Assembly: GCA_028697885.1 (NCBI GenBank)
Contig: JAQVER010000017.1
Location: forward strand, 1-49,884
DNA length: 49,884 bases
Direction: 5' to 3'
Source of the DNA: Desulfocapsaceae bacterium
GTDB taxonomy: Bacteria > Desulfobacterota > Desulfobulbia > Desulfobulbales > Desulfocapsaceae
Shown: one piece after another, positions 1 to 8,066 of the stretch
Numbering within the stretch: the stretch's first letter is position 1
Layout: every line of letters begins with the position of its first letter
Notes under the pieces: generated by a model
What the model was told of the DNA's origin: nothing
The model's input: the letters and a program-made list of their open reading frames with translations, nothing else
Database searches by the model: none
Made by a program: the position numbers and the translations under genes

Positions 1-286
1 GGATGAGGGCTAGGTGGTGATTTCAGCCTTGACTGAAGAAGAAGCCTTGGAGAAATTCAAGTCTGAAGTGCCGGATCTTGTCATTCTTGATATTAAGATG
101 CCCGGGATGAATGGGATTGAGGTCTTGAGGCAGATGAAGATGATTGCTCCTCAACTCCCGATCATTCTCAGTACTGCCTATCATGAATATACACAGGATC
201 TGAGTGCCTGGGCATCGGATGAATTTATTGTTAAGTCCCCAGATATGCTGAAATTAAAAGAGGCGGTTCGCAAGTATCTGGGATAG
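1..286 (+). pseudogene. Response regulator receiver domain, 5' end outside window, in-frame TAG
   Basis: The frame ending at 286 encodes the second half of a CheY-like receiver: the phospho-acceptor Asp in LVILDIKMPG, the switch Thr in LSTAY and the conserved Lys in FIVKSP, ending at the usual place for a single-domain regulator. The first strand with its acidic pair would lie before base 1. The same frame is open from base 2 to 10 (Asp-Glu-Gly), then has TAG at 11-13, then continues Val-Val-Ile-Ser. Receivers commonly read Glu-Gly-Tyr-Glu-Val here, so the TAG sits where a Tyr codon is expected. A GTG at 14 could only start a protein lacking the acidic pocket, so I do not accept it as a normal start. 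Either the gene carries a nonsense mutation, or the base is an error, or the stop is read through. The family call is firm; gene status is not. Confidence 0.7.
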
Positions 287-528
287 TGGTGTGGCTATGA
301 GTATCCGGGTTGTTTAGGCTCTAGTCTTCAGGACTGCGCGCAGAACAGATCCTCGCCTTTGACCTGAGCGCTTACAAGCTCTCTGCCTGATTCCATTTGC
401 ATTCAAACCGGCATGTTCGTCTTGCTGTACTGCGCGGCTTCTTATCTTAAAACCGCACTGTTGCGTCAAGGCTCGCTTGTCTCCTCGATGTCGACTTGAA
501 TGCTTTTTGGGAATAAGTAGGTACTTTT

Positions 529-1269
529 ATGAAAGATATCCAGAGTGAGCTTGATCACAGGCGTATCAATATCAAGAAGGTCGGTGTTAAGACCATCTCC
601 TATCCTATAACCGTTTTGGATAAGGCCAGGAAGCGTCAGCATACCGTGGCCACGGTCAATATGTATGTAAATCTGCCGCATCGGTTCAAGGGTACGCATA
701 TGAGCCGATTTGTTGAGATTCTCAATCGGTTTCATGGACAGATTGACCTGGGAAGTTTTCATCATATTCTCGAAGAGATGAAAGAACGGCTGGAGGCAGA
801 GGCGGCCCATATGGAGATGGGATTTGCCTATTTCCTGCCGAGAAAGCAAAATCCGGATAGCTTGAATGCCTGCCGCTATGAGTGCCGGATGCATGGTTCG
901 CTTGATCAGAGTGACGATCTGGAATTTCAGTTTACCGTCCCGGTGTCGTTGCCTTTGAAAGAAATGGCGGCCTCTGGATTACCCCGTTCTCGTGGTCATT
1001 GGGGGCATGCGGTTATTGCGGTCAGGTTTCGTCATTTTATCTGGATTGAAGATATTATTAACCTGGTTGAGCTGGCCATTGAGCAGGTTATTGGTCAGGA
1101 ACAGGAGCAGAGCAGCCGTGATCTGCAGGGATCTTTGTCTGTGGAGTCACTTACCCGGCACATTGGGGCTCGTCTTGCGGAGTTATCTGCACTAAAATGG
1201 TTTTCGGTAACGGTGGAGAATCTTTTCGAAGGTTATTCCACCTTTGCCACTACTTCTTATTCTTCCTAA
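529..1269 (+). CDS. FolE2/MptA-family protein (GTP cyclohydrolase IB-like), probably without the catalytic metal site
   Basis: The 246-residue product matches the GCHY-1 family (FolE2), which opens GTP to dihydroneopterin triphosphate for folate and queuosine synthesis. Landmarks are the VGVKTISYPITVLD stretch near the N-terminus, LPHRFKGTHMSRFVEIL at 49-65 and FRHFIWIEDIINLVEL at 167-182. The length is close to the family norm of about 255. The metal-binding motifs look lost. The usual SLCPCSK segment reads SLPLKE at 140-145, so the Cys is missing. The following GAHNQR segment reads GLPRSR at 150-155. The C-terminal HNHSAY motif is replaced by residues around GYSTFATTS at 235-243. The frame is open on both sides of each change, so this is not a simple frameshift. 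It may be a non-catalytic paralogue or a diverged enzyme. It lies 27 bases before glyS. ATG at 529 follows a weak ribosome-binding site. Confidence 0.8.
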   Translation: MKDIQSELDHRRINIKKVGVKTISYPITVLDKARKRQHTVATVNMYVNLPHRFKGTHMSRFVEILNRFHGQIDLGSFHHILEEMKERLEAEAAHMEMGFAYFLPRKQNPDSLNACRYECRMHGSLDQSDDLEFQFTVPVSLPLKEMAASGLPRSRGHWGHAVIAVRFRHFIWIEDIINLVELAIEQVIGQEQEQSSRDLQGSLSVESLTRHIGARLAELSALKWFSVTVENLFEGYSTFATTSYSS

Positions 1270-1296
1270 TTAAATCTTGTTTATTTATATATTATC

Positions 1297-3372
1297 ATGG
1301 CTGATCTTCTCTTTGAAATAGGTACCGAAGAACTTCCTGCTGGTTTTATTCTGCCTGCTTTGGAACAATTACAACAGAATTTTATCAGAAAGGCAGCTGA
1401 ACTGCAGCTTGGTTTTGGGCAGGTGAAAGTCGTAGGGACCCCGAGACGTCTGGCCTTGATTGTTCAGAACCTTGAAGAGCGGCAGCCGGATCGCCGTGAA
1501 GAGCTTATGGGGCCTTCCGCCAAAGCAGGCCTTGATGCCTCTGGCGGGTTCAGTAAGGCGGCCCAGGGCTTTGCCCGCTCAAAAGGGGCTGAGCCTGCTG
1601 CTCTGCAGATTGTGGATACGGCGAAAGGTCAATATCTGATGTTGGTCAGAGAGGTGGTAGGCGTGCAGACTACCGAACTTCTTCCCGAACTACTTCGTGG
1701 GCTTCTTGCTGAATTTTCTTTTGCTAAATCAATGAAATGGGGCGCAAATACGAATGCCTTTGCCCGTCCTGTTCAATGGTTGCTGGCCCTGTATGGTCAG
1801 GACATTGTCAATCTTTCCCTTGAAGGTATTGTCTCTTCGCATAGCACTCGCGGACATCGGTTCATGGCCCCCGACAGCATTCGGATTCAAGATGCTGCCA
1901 GTTATGAACAACAACTAGCAGAGGCCCATGTCCTGGTGGATCCTGCCCGTCGTCGTCAGGCCGTATTGGAAGAGATTGAGCGGGCAGTGGCTGAGAGCTC
2001 TGCTCTTGTTGGTGCCCATGTTGCCATTGATGAGGCCCTGGTTGATACGGTCACCAATCTTGTGGAATGCCCTTTTGGGGTGTGTGGCTCATTTGATGCG
2101 CGCTTTCTGGAATTACCTGAAGAGGTGTTGATCACCTCCATGCGTGAACATCAAAAATATTTTCCAGTGCTGGATGGACAGGGGCACTTACTTCCCTTTT
2201 TTGTGGCAGTGAACAATACTCGGGTCACCGATGTTGCCCTAACCCGGACGGGACATGAACGTGTCCTGCGGGCCCGCCTTGAAGATGCTTTGTTCTTCTT
2301 TGGTGCTGACAAGGAAAAACGGCTTGATGAACGTCTTGCTGATCTGACCGGGATTGTTTTTCAGGCCAAGTTGGGTACCATGCTGGAGAAGAGTGAACGT
2401 CTGATTAAACTGGCAGCAATATTGGCCGAGAAGCTGGCGCCGGAGTATATTGATGCTTCCCGGCGGGCAGCGCAACTGTGTAAAATCGATCTTCTGACCG
2501 ATATGGTCGGGGAATTTCCATCTCTGCAGGGTGACATGGGGGCTGCCTATGCCATGAGTGATGGAGAGTCTGCAGAAGTGGCTCTGGCCATCCGGGAGCA
2601 CTACCTTCCAAAGAGGGCTGGCTCTGAGCTGCCTGTTTCAACTCCCGGTACCATTGTTGCCCTGGCTGATCGCCTTGACACTCTGGTCGGTTGTTTCGGT
2701 ATTGGTCAGCAACCAACCGGTACTACGGATCCTTTTGGTCTGCGCCGACTGGCCATTGCTCTGTTACATATTATTGGTGAGCGCGGTTACAGCTTGTCAC
2801 TTCGAGAAATGGTTTATAAGGCCTTGGCCCTGTATGGTGATAAAGTTGACGGCAGTGCTGTGACCGTTGATGCGGTAATGGCCTTCATTAAAGGGCGTTT
2901 TGTCAATGATGCCGTAAGCAAGGGGCTTGACCAGGAGGCAGTGGAGGCGGTGACCTCCCTTGACTTTGATGATGTCAATGATTGCAGGAAGAAGATTGAT
3001 GCCCTGGCTGCTATTCGTAATGAGCAGGCCTTTGCCGTGCTGGCGGCAGCATTCAAGCGGATTCGCAATATCATTAAGGATCATGAAGGGGGAGACGTCC
3101 TTCCCGCATTTTTGGTGGAAGAGGCTGAACGGAATCTTGCCGATGTCTATGGAAATGTTTTAACTGCGGTGCAACCCTTATTGGCCCAGAAAGAGTACGG
3201 GCAGGCGCTTGCCGCTATGCTTGTCTTGAAGGAGCCTGTGGATCTCTTTTTTGCATCGGTTATGGTCATGGCTGATGATGAAAAGATCCGCACCAACCGT
3301 CTTCATCTGCTGACGGCTATTGCCCAGCTTTTTCTGCAGATCGGTGATATCTCAAAGATGACAGTTTCGTAA
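1297..3372 (+). CDS. glyS: Glycine--tRNA ligase beta subunit
   Basis: The 691-residue product is the beta subunit of the heterotetrameric alpha2-beta2 glycyl-tRNA synthetase, which binds tRNA-Gly while the alpha subunit carries the aminoacylation site. The N-terminus (ADLLFEIGTEELPAGF) and full length are typical of GlyS, with the HD-like region in the middle and an anticodon-binding helical region at the end. The alpha subunit gene glyQ, which usually lies directly upstream, is not in this window; the FolE2-like gene takes its place. No clear Shine-Dalgarno sequence precedes the ATG, so coupling to the upstream gene is possible. A strong bidirectional terminator follows at 3424-3464. Confidence 0.96.
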   Translation: MADLLFEIGTEELPAGFILPALEQLQQNFIRKAAELQLGFGQVKVVGTPRRLALIVQNLEERQPDRREELMGPSAKAGLDASGGFSKAAQGFARSKGAEPAALQIVDTAKGQYLMLVREVVGVQTTELLPELLRGLLAEFSFAKSMKWGANTNAFARPVQWLLALYGQDIVNLSLEGIVSSHSTRGHRFMAPDSIRIQDAASYEQQLAEAHVLVDPARRRQAVLEEIERAVAESSALVGAHVAIDEALVDTVTNLVECPFGVCGSFDARFLELPEEVLITSMREHQKYFPVLDGQGHLLPFFVAVNNTRVTDVALTRTGHERVLRARLEDALFFFGADKEKRLDERLADLTGIVFQAKLGTMLEKSERLIKLAAILAEKLAPEYIDASRRAAQLCKIDLLTDMVGEFPSLQGDMGAAYAMSDGESAEVALAIREHYLPKRAGSELPVSTPGTIVALADRLDTLVGCFGIGQQPTGTTDPFGLRRLAIALLHIIGERGYSLSLREMVYKALALYGDKVDGSAVTVDAVMAFIKGRFVNDAVSKGLDQEAVEAVTSLDFDDVNDCRKKIDALAAIRNEQAFAVLAAAFKRIRNIIKDHEGGDVLPAFLVEEAERNLADVYGNVLTAVQPLLAQKEYGQALAAMLVLKEPVDLFFASVMVMADDEKIRTNRLHLLTAIAQLFLQIGDISKMTVS

Positions 3373-3423
3373 AAAGTTATCATGGCATGCTGAGATTCTA
3401 GATCCGTCCGCTATAGAGATATA

Positions 3424-3464
3424 GAATAAAAAAAGGCCGTCTTGAAAAAGACGGCCTTTTTTTA
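3424..3464. terminator. Bidirectional intrinsic terminator between glyS and cytochrome c3
   Basis: AAAAAGGCCGTC and GACGGCCTTTTT form a perfect stem around a short A-rich loop, with A-runs on the left and T-runs on the right. It can end transcription of glyS on the plus strand and of the convergent cytochrome c3 gene on the minus strand. Confidence 0.93.
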
Positions 3465-3513
3465 TTCTTACAATGGGGAAGGCCAGTCAAATAGCTTTTC
3501 CCAAAGATTCTTT

Positions 3514-3906
3514 TTATTTATGGCAGGTATCACATTTGGTGGAAACTTTCTTTTCTTTATGGCAACCTTTGCAGTTAGTATGAGCAGCATCCTTGAAGGT
3601 AGCAACTGCTTTTGGCATACCAGCAGCCTTATTATGACAGGTCTCACACTTCTCAATCTTCATGCCCTCTGTGTAGGCAACCTGCTTGCCATCAGCACCT
3701 TTGGTATGATGGCATTCGCCACAGGCAAGTTTTTCCTGATGTTTTGCATGTGGAAACATGGCTGGCTTGGCTTTGGCAGCGGCATCAACGGTGGCCTGCA
3801 GGGTCATCTCTGCGGGCCCCTTGTCACCAGCCATGGCGTTGGCACTCAATCCCAGACCCAGTGTTAAAGCAAATGCAGCAGCGTAGGTTACAATTTTTTT
3901 CATCAT
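3514..3906 (-). CDS. Tetraheme cytochrome c3 (class III)
   Basis: This 130-residue exported protein has a signal peptide of about 26 residues (ending near ANAMA) and four CxxCH heme sites: CGECH 62-66, CETCH 87-91, CKGCH 112-116 and CDTCH 125-129. Exactly four other histidines (H53, H56, H67, H109) are available as distal ligands, as expected for bis-His cytochrome c3. Such proteins carry electrons in the periplasm between hydrogenases or formate dehydrogenases and membrane complexes in sulfate and sulfur reducers. The start is the first of two ATGs, five bases after AGGGG. The gene has its own promoter at 3982-4010. The cytochrome c maturation genes ccsA and resB lie just upstream on the same strand, which fits its need for heme attachment. 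Confidence 0.95.
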   Translation of the reverse strand: MMKKIVTYAAAFALTLGLGLSANAMAGDKGPAEMTLQATVDAAAKAKPAMFPHAKHQEKLACGECHHTKGADGKQVAYTEGMKIEKCETCHNKAAGMPKAVATFKDAAHTNCKGCHKEKKVSTKCDTCHK

Positions 3907-3949
3907 TTTTCCCCTTTTGTTAAAGAATTGAACAGCGTAGATGAATGAC

Positions 3950-3977
3950 TATTCACTCATATATCTTTTAGTGAATA
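3950..3977 (-). promoter_or_regulatory. Operator-like inverted repeat at the cytochrome c3 transcription start
   Basis: TATTCACT at 3950-3957 and AGTGAATA at 3970-3977 are perfect 8-base arms separated by 12 bases. Equivalent points in the arms are 20 bases apart, close to two helical turns. The repeat begins just past the -10 element and spans the expected transcription start, a normal place for a repressor. The regulator is unknown. It could instead form an RNA hairpin in the 5' leader. Confidence 0.55.
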
Positions 3978-3981
3978 CTCT

Positions 3982-4010
3982 TATATACCCTCTTCCAATT
4001 TCTTTGTCAA
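3982..4010 (-). promoter_or_regulatory. Sigma70-type promoter for cytochrome c3
   Basis: Read on the minus strand, a perfect -35 TTGACA (4005-4010) is followed after exactly 17 bases by TATATA (3982-3987). This is close to consensus and suggests strong expression of the cytochrome c3 gene independent of the ccsA-resB pair. Confidence 0.85.
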
Positions 4011-4116
4011 GAAGTCAGCATTTTGATTTGTTGGCCACGATTTCCGGCAGTAACTGACTGTTATTTCAAATCTTTGAAGACTGATGCCTGGTAGGTATTT
4101 TGTAACAATTTCATCG

Positions 4117-4971
4117 TTAATTTGAACCGTAACTGTGCAGACCAGAAAGCAGGAAATTGACACCGTAATAGGTGAAAATAACCGATATGAAGCCGAAGAT
4201 CGCCAGCCAGGCAATTCTGGTGCCTCCCCATCCTCTAGTATAACGGGCGTGCAGGGTTATGGCATAGATGAACCAGGTGATCAACGACCAGGTCTCCTTG
4301 GGGTCCCAACTCCAGTAGGTGCCCCAGGCTGAGTTGGCCCAGATGGCGCCGGTGATGATCCCTATGGATAACCAGAGAAAACCAAAAACCATGGTCTTAT
4401 GGGTAATATCTTCAAGAACCTTTAAGGGAGGGAGTGAGCCCAGCAGGGTGCTGTCATTGGTTGACTGGCGAGTTTCGCTGGTATTCTTGATCAGGTACAT
4501 GACGCCAAGACCGGCGGCCACTGCAAAGGCTGCATAGCCGATAAAACAGGTGACAACATGAGCAATCAGCCAGTTTGATTGCAGGGCGGGAATCAGGGGT
4601 ACGATTTCTTTGGTAATCCCTGAGGCAAAAGAGGCATAGGCCATAGCCAGAAAGGCAAATGGAACGGCAAATGCTCCGATGATCCTGGTCTTGAATTTCC
4701 ATTCAATGATGAGATAAATCAAAATAATGGCCCAGGCAAAAAAGACCACCGATTCATACATATTGCTCAGGGGAGCGCGCCCCATTCCCATCTGATAGGA
4801 TTCCAACCATCTGAGTCCGATGCCGGCTGTTTGAACCAGAAAGGCTATGATGGTAAAAATCGTTGCCAGGGGGCCCAGCCGTTTGTTTTTGAAAATAAAG
4901 AGAGCGGCATAGAGAATGGTGGAGAAGAGATAGGTAAATGTTGTGATGCCGATGAGTTGTGAACTGTTCAT
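4117..4971 (-). CDS. ccsA: System II cytochrome c maturation protein, CcsA/ResC type (heme handling)
   Basis: The 284-residue integral membrane protein has about eight hydrophobic segments and the tryptophan-rich heme-binding motif WGTYWSWDPKE at 216-226. Candidate heme-ligand histidines are H138, H191 and H241. In system II cytochrome c biogenesis this protein carries heme across the membrane and works with ResB/Ccs1 to attach it to CxxCH motifs. It is named CcsB in some annotation schemes, so check family rather than name. It lies 77 bases downstream of resB on the same strand and the pair is probably cotranscribed. It serves the many c-type cytochromes of this organism, two of which are in this window. 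Confidence 0.93.
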   Translation of the reverse strand: MNSSQLIGITTFTYLFSTILYAALFIFKNKRLGPLATIFTIIAFLVQTAGIGLRWLESYQMGMGRAPLSNMYESVVFFAWAIILIYLIIEWKFKTRIIGAFAVPFAFLAMAYASFASGITKEIVPLIPALQSNWLIAHVVTCFIGYAAFAVAAGLGVMYLIKNTSETRQSTNDSTLLGSLPPLKVLEDITHKTMVFGFLWLSIGIITGAIWANSAWGTYWSWDPKETWSLITWFIYAITLHARYTRGWGGTRIAWLAIFGFISVIFTYYGVNFLLSGLHSYGSN

Positions 4972-5048
4972 GGAGTTAACCCCGTTATGTGCAGTTGTAA
5001 GTATGTTATCAGTTTTAAACGTAAATGCTAAAACTTAAAACGTAACAT

Positions 5049-6371
5049 TTAAATTCTATTTATGGTCTGTGTCAGTATCTGAAATGTCTTTTCGAAATTA
5101 ACCTTGTTTTTGTTGGCATTCCCTGTCATCAAGATGGAGCTTTTGCCATTTGATTCCTCTTGAATATAAAGCCAGATACGTTGATGTGACATGAAAAAGG
5201 CCACAATAAGACCAAGGATCATCAAGGCGCACCCGGTATAGACTGTCCATACACCGGGATCTTTAGCAACTTGCAGCCCTGTAGCGTACATCTGTTTTGC
5301 TGATACGGTATAATTATTCTTAGTCCTTTCCACTGTGACCTGTTCTCCATCATCCAGCCAGAACAGGGATGGCTCGCCGTTATCATCGGTTAACCATATT
5401 TTCATTCTGCTTATGGACTGGCCTCGACCTTCCGCATTGATAATGCCTAGACGAAGGCCACTTTTTTCAAAACTGTGCTGCTCTCTATAGGGAATAATTA
5501 TGTGTTCGTTTAATCCTGTTTTTTTGTTGGTGATCGCAACCAAAAACTCCTGGTAAGGTTCATAACTTGATTGATAAAAAGTAATTCCCTTGTAACTGAG
5601 AGGGTCGTTGACCACAATGGCTTTCTCTTTGACTACTTTACCGTTTTCCAGAATGGAGAGGTGTGAGCGGTACGCCTTTGGCATTCCATTGTCGTAAAAT
5701 TCAAGTTTGAAACGGTCGCAACGAACTTCAAAGCCGAGGTCAATGGCGGCATGGGTGTCAAAGGTGTAGACTTTATCCGTGGTTCTGGTCTCGGGCAGCA
5801 TGACACTTGCCTTGAATCCAAGGGCGGAGCCAATGATGGCCCCGGCAAAGATAACCAGAATGGACACATGAACAATATAAACGCCGGTACGGGTCATAGC
5901 TCCTTTCTGGGCAAAAAGCAGGATCCCGTTATCGAGCGAGCGTTCTTTTGCTTTCCATCCATGACTATTCAGAGCGGTCTTCAAAGTACTTGCGGAGGAC
6001 GCTGGTGGATTATCTGACTGCCATTGGCATTGTGGCGTCATTTTTTCCAGGCGAGTCAGAGGGGTTGCAAGGTTGTCTGCCTTTATTTGACGCCAGACTC
6101 CAGGGAATCTATCAAGACTGCAGATAATAAGGTTGATGCAGAGCAGGCCGAGAAGAGATAAAAACCACCCGGAGGTGTACATGTCGGGAGTGATAGAGAG
6201 GATGTGAAACAGATTGGCAGTTGTTTCACCGTATCTGTCAATATACCATTGGACGGACTCTTTCTGGGGAATAATTGTTCCGATGACTGAGGTCGTGGCC
6301 AGGAAGAAAAGAGTAAAGAGGGCGAGTTTCACGGATGCGAAAAAGCCCCATATCGGATTTTTATTTTTCAT
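5049..6371 (-). CDS. resB: System II cytochrome c maturation protein ResB/Ccs1
   Basis: The 440-residue protein matches ResB. Membrane segments near residues 14-35 and 65-87 are followed by a third near 165-185, then a large periplasmic domain and a final membrane segment near 380-400 (ALMILGLIVAFFM). The N-terminal stretch with ASVKLALFTLFFLA and IGTIIPQ is characteristic. ResB forms the heme lyase complex with CcsA and presents reduced apocytochrome on the periplasmic side. ATG at 6371 has only a weak ribosome-binding site. The upstream 436 bases separate it from the divergent rpmB. Confidence 0.92.
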   Translation of the reverse strand: MKNKNPIWGFFASVKLALFTLFFLATTSVIGTIIPQKESVQWYIDRYGETTANLFHILSITPDMYTSGWFLSLLGLLCINLIICSLDRFPGVWRQIKADNLATPLTRLEKMTPQCQWQSDNPPASSASTLKTALNSHGWKAKERSLDNGILLFAQKGAMTRTGVYIVHVSILVIFAGAIIGSALGFKASVMLPETRTTDKVYTFDTHAAIDLGFEVRCDRFKLEFYDNGMPKAYRSHLSILENGKVVKEKAIVVNDPLSYKGITFYQSSYEPYQEFLVAITNKKTGLNEHIIIPYREQHSFEKSGLRLGIINAEGRGQSISRMKIWLTDDNGEPSLFWLDDGEQVTVERTKNNYTVSAKQMYATGLQVAKDPGVWTVYTGCALMILGLIVAFFMSHQRIWLYIQEESNGKSSILMTGNANKNKVNFEKTFQILTQTINRI

Positions 6372-6807
6372 AGAAGCCTTTTTTGAGAATTGTTATTAGT
6401 AAATGTTTATCTAGCATCAATAGGAGTTGAGGGCAATAAAAAAATGTTGGGTTGAAATTTCGAAATTTAATTCACAATTTACACGAATTGAATAAAATGG
6501 GATACAATTGAAACTCATTTTTTGATACTTTCTCCAAAAATATTGAAATTGAATGAAAATTGAAAATGGATTTTTTGAACTGGATAAAAAATTAAGTGAC
6601 TTTCTGGTAAAGGACGGATGTCTTTCCGTTCCTTTTCTTGAGGGAATTCCAAAGAAAAGATCTTGCTATTTGCACAGACAAGGGGTATAAAATGTGTTTT
6701 TCAAATTGTAGATATTCATTAACACATTCAATAAATTTAATATGCCTAGTAGTTATTGCTTGCAGATAAAGTAATCAAGGGCTGAGAAGTAAGAGAAGGA
6801 GAGAGCT
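6372..6807. other. AT-rich divergent intergenic region, resB / rpmB
   Basis: The stretch is strongly AT-rich with many short A and T runs and must hold the divergent promoters for resB and rpmB. I could not place convincing -35/-10 pairs. A 45-codon frame at 6553-6690 has no ribosome-binding site and I do not call it a gene. Confidence 0.5.
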
Positions 6808-7005
6808 ATGGCGAAAGTATGTCAAATTTGTGGAAAAGGGCCTGTTACCGGGAATAATGTTTCCCATGCCAATAATAAAACTCGTCGGCGTTGGCTGCCA
6901 AATCTGAAAAAAGTTCATATGGTTTCCGCAAGCGGCAGTTCTGTGAGGGCCAGGGTTTGTACACGATGTATTCGATCCGGGGCTGTTGTTAAACCAGCCG
7001 CTTGA
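6808..7005 (+). CDS. rpmB: 50S ribosomal protein L28
   Basis: The 65-residue basic protein begins [12 protein letters not shown], typical of L28, and sits in the large ribosomal subunit. It has two Cys pairs, CQIC at 5-8 and CTRC near 55-58, so it is the zinc-binding (C+) form. AGAAGGAG at 6793-6800 is a good ribosome-binding site eight bases before the ATG. It stands alone, without rpmG, and a hairpin terminator follows within about 20 bases. Confidence 0.96.
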   Translation: MAKVCQICGKGPVTGNNVSHANNKTRRRWLPNLKKVHMVSASGSSVRARVCTRCIRSGAVVKPAA

Positions 7006-7026
7006 AATTCATTGTATGATTTTTAG

Positions 7027-7058
7027 AAGGCGAGTGGAACAATCCATCTCGCCTTTTT
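7027..7058 (+). terminator. Intrinsic terminator after rpmB
   Basis: AAGGCGAG (7027-7034) and CTCGCCTT (7048-7055) form an 8-base stem around a 13-base loop, followed by a short T run. The next gene starts 20 bases later, so some read-through may supply it. Confidence 0.8.
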
Positions 7059-7077
7059 CCGTTTGAGGTATAAAATA

Positions 7078-7332
7078 ATGGCTGAGAGTGAAATTAAATT
7101 TCTCCCCTTTCAGGAAGCTGCCAAGCTTGTCGCTGCCATTCAGGAGGAGGAGAATATTCATGCTCAGGATCGACGTATTCTTACGGTATACGATCATAAT
7201 GAGCGAGAGCTTTGCTGGTTTGACTTTGAAGAGGTCTTGCAGGAAATTGGTCCTGGAGACAAACAAGAGCAGCAGGCTGCGGTGCAGAATTATATTCTCC
7301 ATCATATCCCTGATTGGGTGCTGGATCTTTAA
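7078..7332 (+). CDS. Small acidic protein of unknown function
   Basis: The 84-residue cytoplasmic protein starts MAESEIKFLPF at the ATG preceded by GAGG at 7065-7068. An upstream TTG at 7063 overlaps that site and is unlikely to be the start. The protein is acidic with no signal peptide or Cys motif, and has a WFDFEEV segment and a C-terminal IPDWVLDL. I do not recognise the family. Its place just after the rpmB terminator suggests low-level read-through from rpmB or an unseen promoter. Confidence 0.7.
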   Translation: MAESEIKFLPFQEAAKLVAAIQEEENIHAQDRRILTVYDHNERELCWFDFEEVLQEIGPGDKQEQQAAVQNYILHHIPDWVLDL

Positions 7333-7627
7333 GGGACTGTCAAGAAATATCTATTATATTTCTATCTGTTTTAGTACGGCCTCTTATGCCGTTGAGCAAT
7401 AATCATTACATTCTTACTGTTTTACATTACTGCAGTGATATTGTTGTTTTTTTGACAACGCTTTAATAGCTGTTACGTCTTTTTTGTCCCCTATGTCAGG
7501 TTAAGAGTACGAACCAAATGTTTTTTGTGGGACAGTGGATTGGTTTTTATTGGCATAATCGGGGCTGTTAAGCGTGCTGGAATGAGAGTTTCAGGACATA
7601 TATATAAATATTTTTCAGGGGGGTGCC

Positions 7628-7978
7628 ATGTCTTTTGTCTTGAATAATCGGTACGGTAATGTGTTGTTGTTGGCTTTTATTTCCCTTTTTTTTCTGGCCT
7701 CCGGCTGTGTTTCTACCCAGAATGGAACGGCAGATTTAGGAAATAACCTCACCGTAAAAGGGAAGGTGCAGAACATTTCTCTTGAAGAGGGTGTCATGAC
7801 TATTGCTCCTCGAAAAGGTGATCATGTTACTGTAAAATTTACAGAGCAAACAGCAGTGAAGGGCGGTTCATTGAAGGAGATTGTCAGGTTTCTACCGGTA
7901 CGGGTGATTTATAGTGTAGAAGGGGGGGAGAATATTGCTGTCTCCATTGAGCTTCTGCCCCAAGGTTCATGTGGCTGA
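7628..7978 (+). CDS. Small lipoprotein of unknown function
   Basis: The 116-residue product has a hydrophobic leader and the lipobox LASGC, placing the lipidated Cys at residue 27. The mature part (about 90 residues) is rich in alternating hydrophobic residues, as in VKGKVQNISLEEGVMTIAP and VTVKFTEQT, and looks like a small beta-barrel or OB-like fold. ATG at 7628 follows a strong G-rich ribosome-binding site. The function is unknown. A perfect bidirectional terminator lies 38 bases after the stop. Confidence 0.75.
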   Translation: MSFVLNNRYGNVLLLAFISLFFLASGCVSTQNGTADLGNNLTVKGKVQNISLEEGVMTIAPRKGDHVTVKFTEQTAVKGGSLKEIVRFLPVRVIYSVEGGENIAVSIELLPQGSCG

Positions 7979-8016
7979 TCCTGCTGTATTGAATTCTTTG
8001 TAGATTGTCAGAGACC

Positions 8017-8053
8017 AACAAAGGCCTGCCGTGAAAACGAGCAGGCCTTTGTT
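8017..8053. terminator. Bidirectional intrinsic terminator
   Basis: AACAAAGGCCTGC (8017-8029) and GCAGGCCTTTGTT (8041-8053) form a perfect 13-base stem around an 11-base loop, between the convergent lipoprotein gene and the SDR gene. Confidence 0.88.
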
Positions 8054-8066
8054 GTTAGTATCCTTC

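Noticed and set aside
287..528. Possible gene or repeat between the receiver domain and the FolE2-like gene
   Set aside because: All frames are short or broken and no repeat or hairpin of note was found.
6553..6690. A 45-codon frame starting MKIENGFFEL upstream of rpmB
   Set aside because: There is no ribosome-binding site, the region is AT-rich, and nothing in the product looks like a known protein.
7376..7392. ACGGC/GCCGT hairpin after the small acidic protein as a terminator
   Set aside because: The stem is only five bases and no T run follows.
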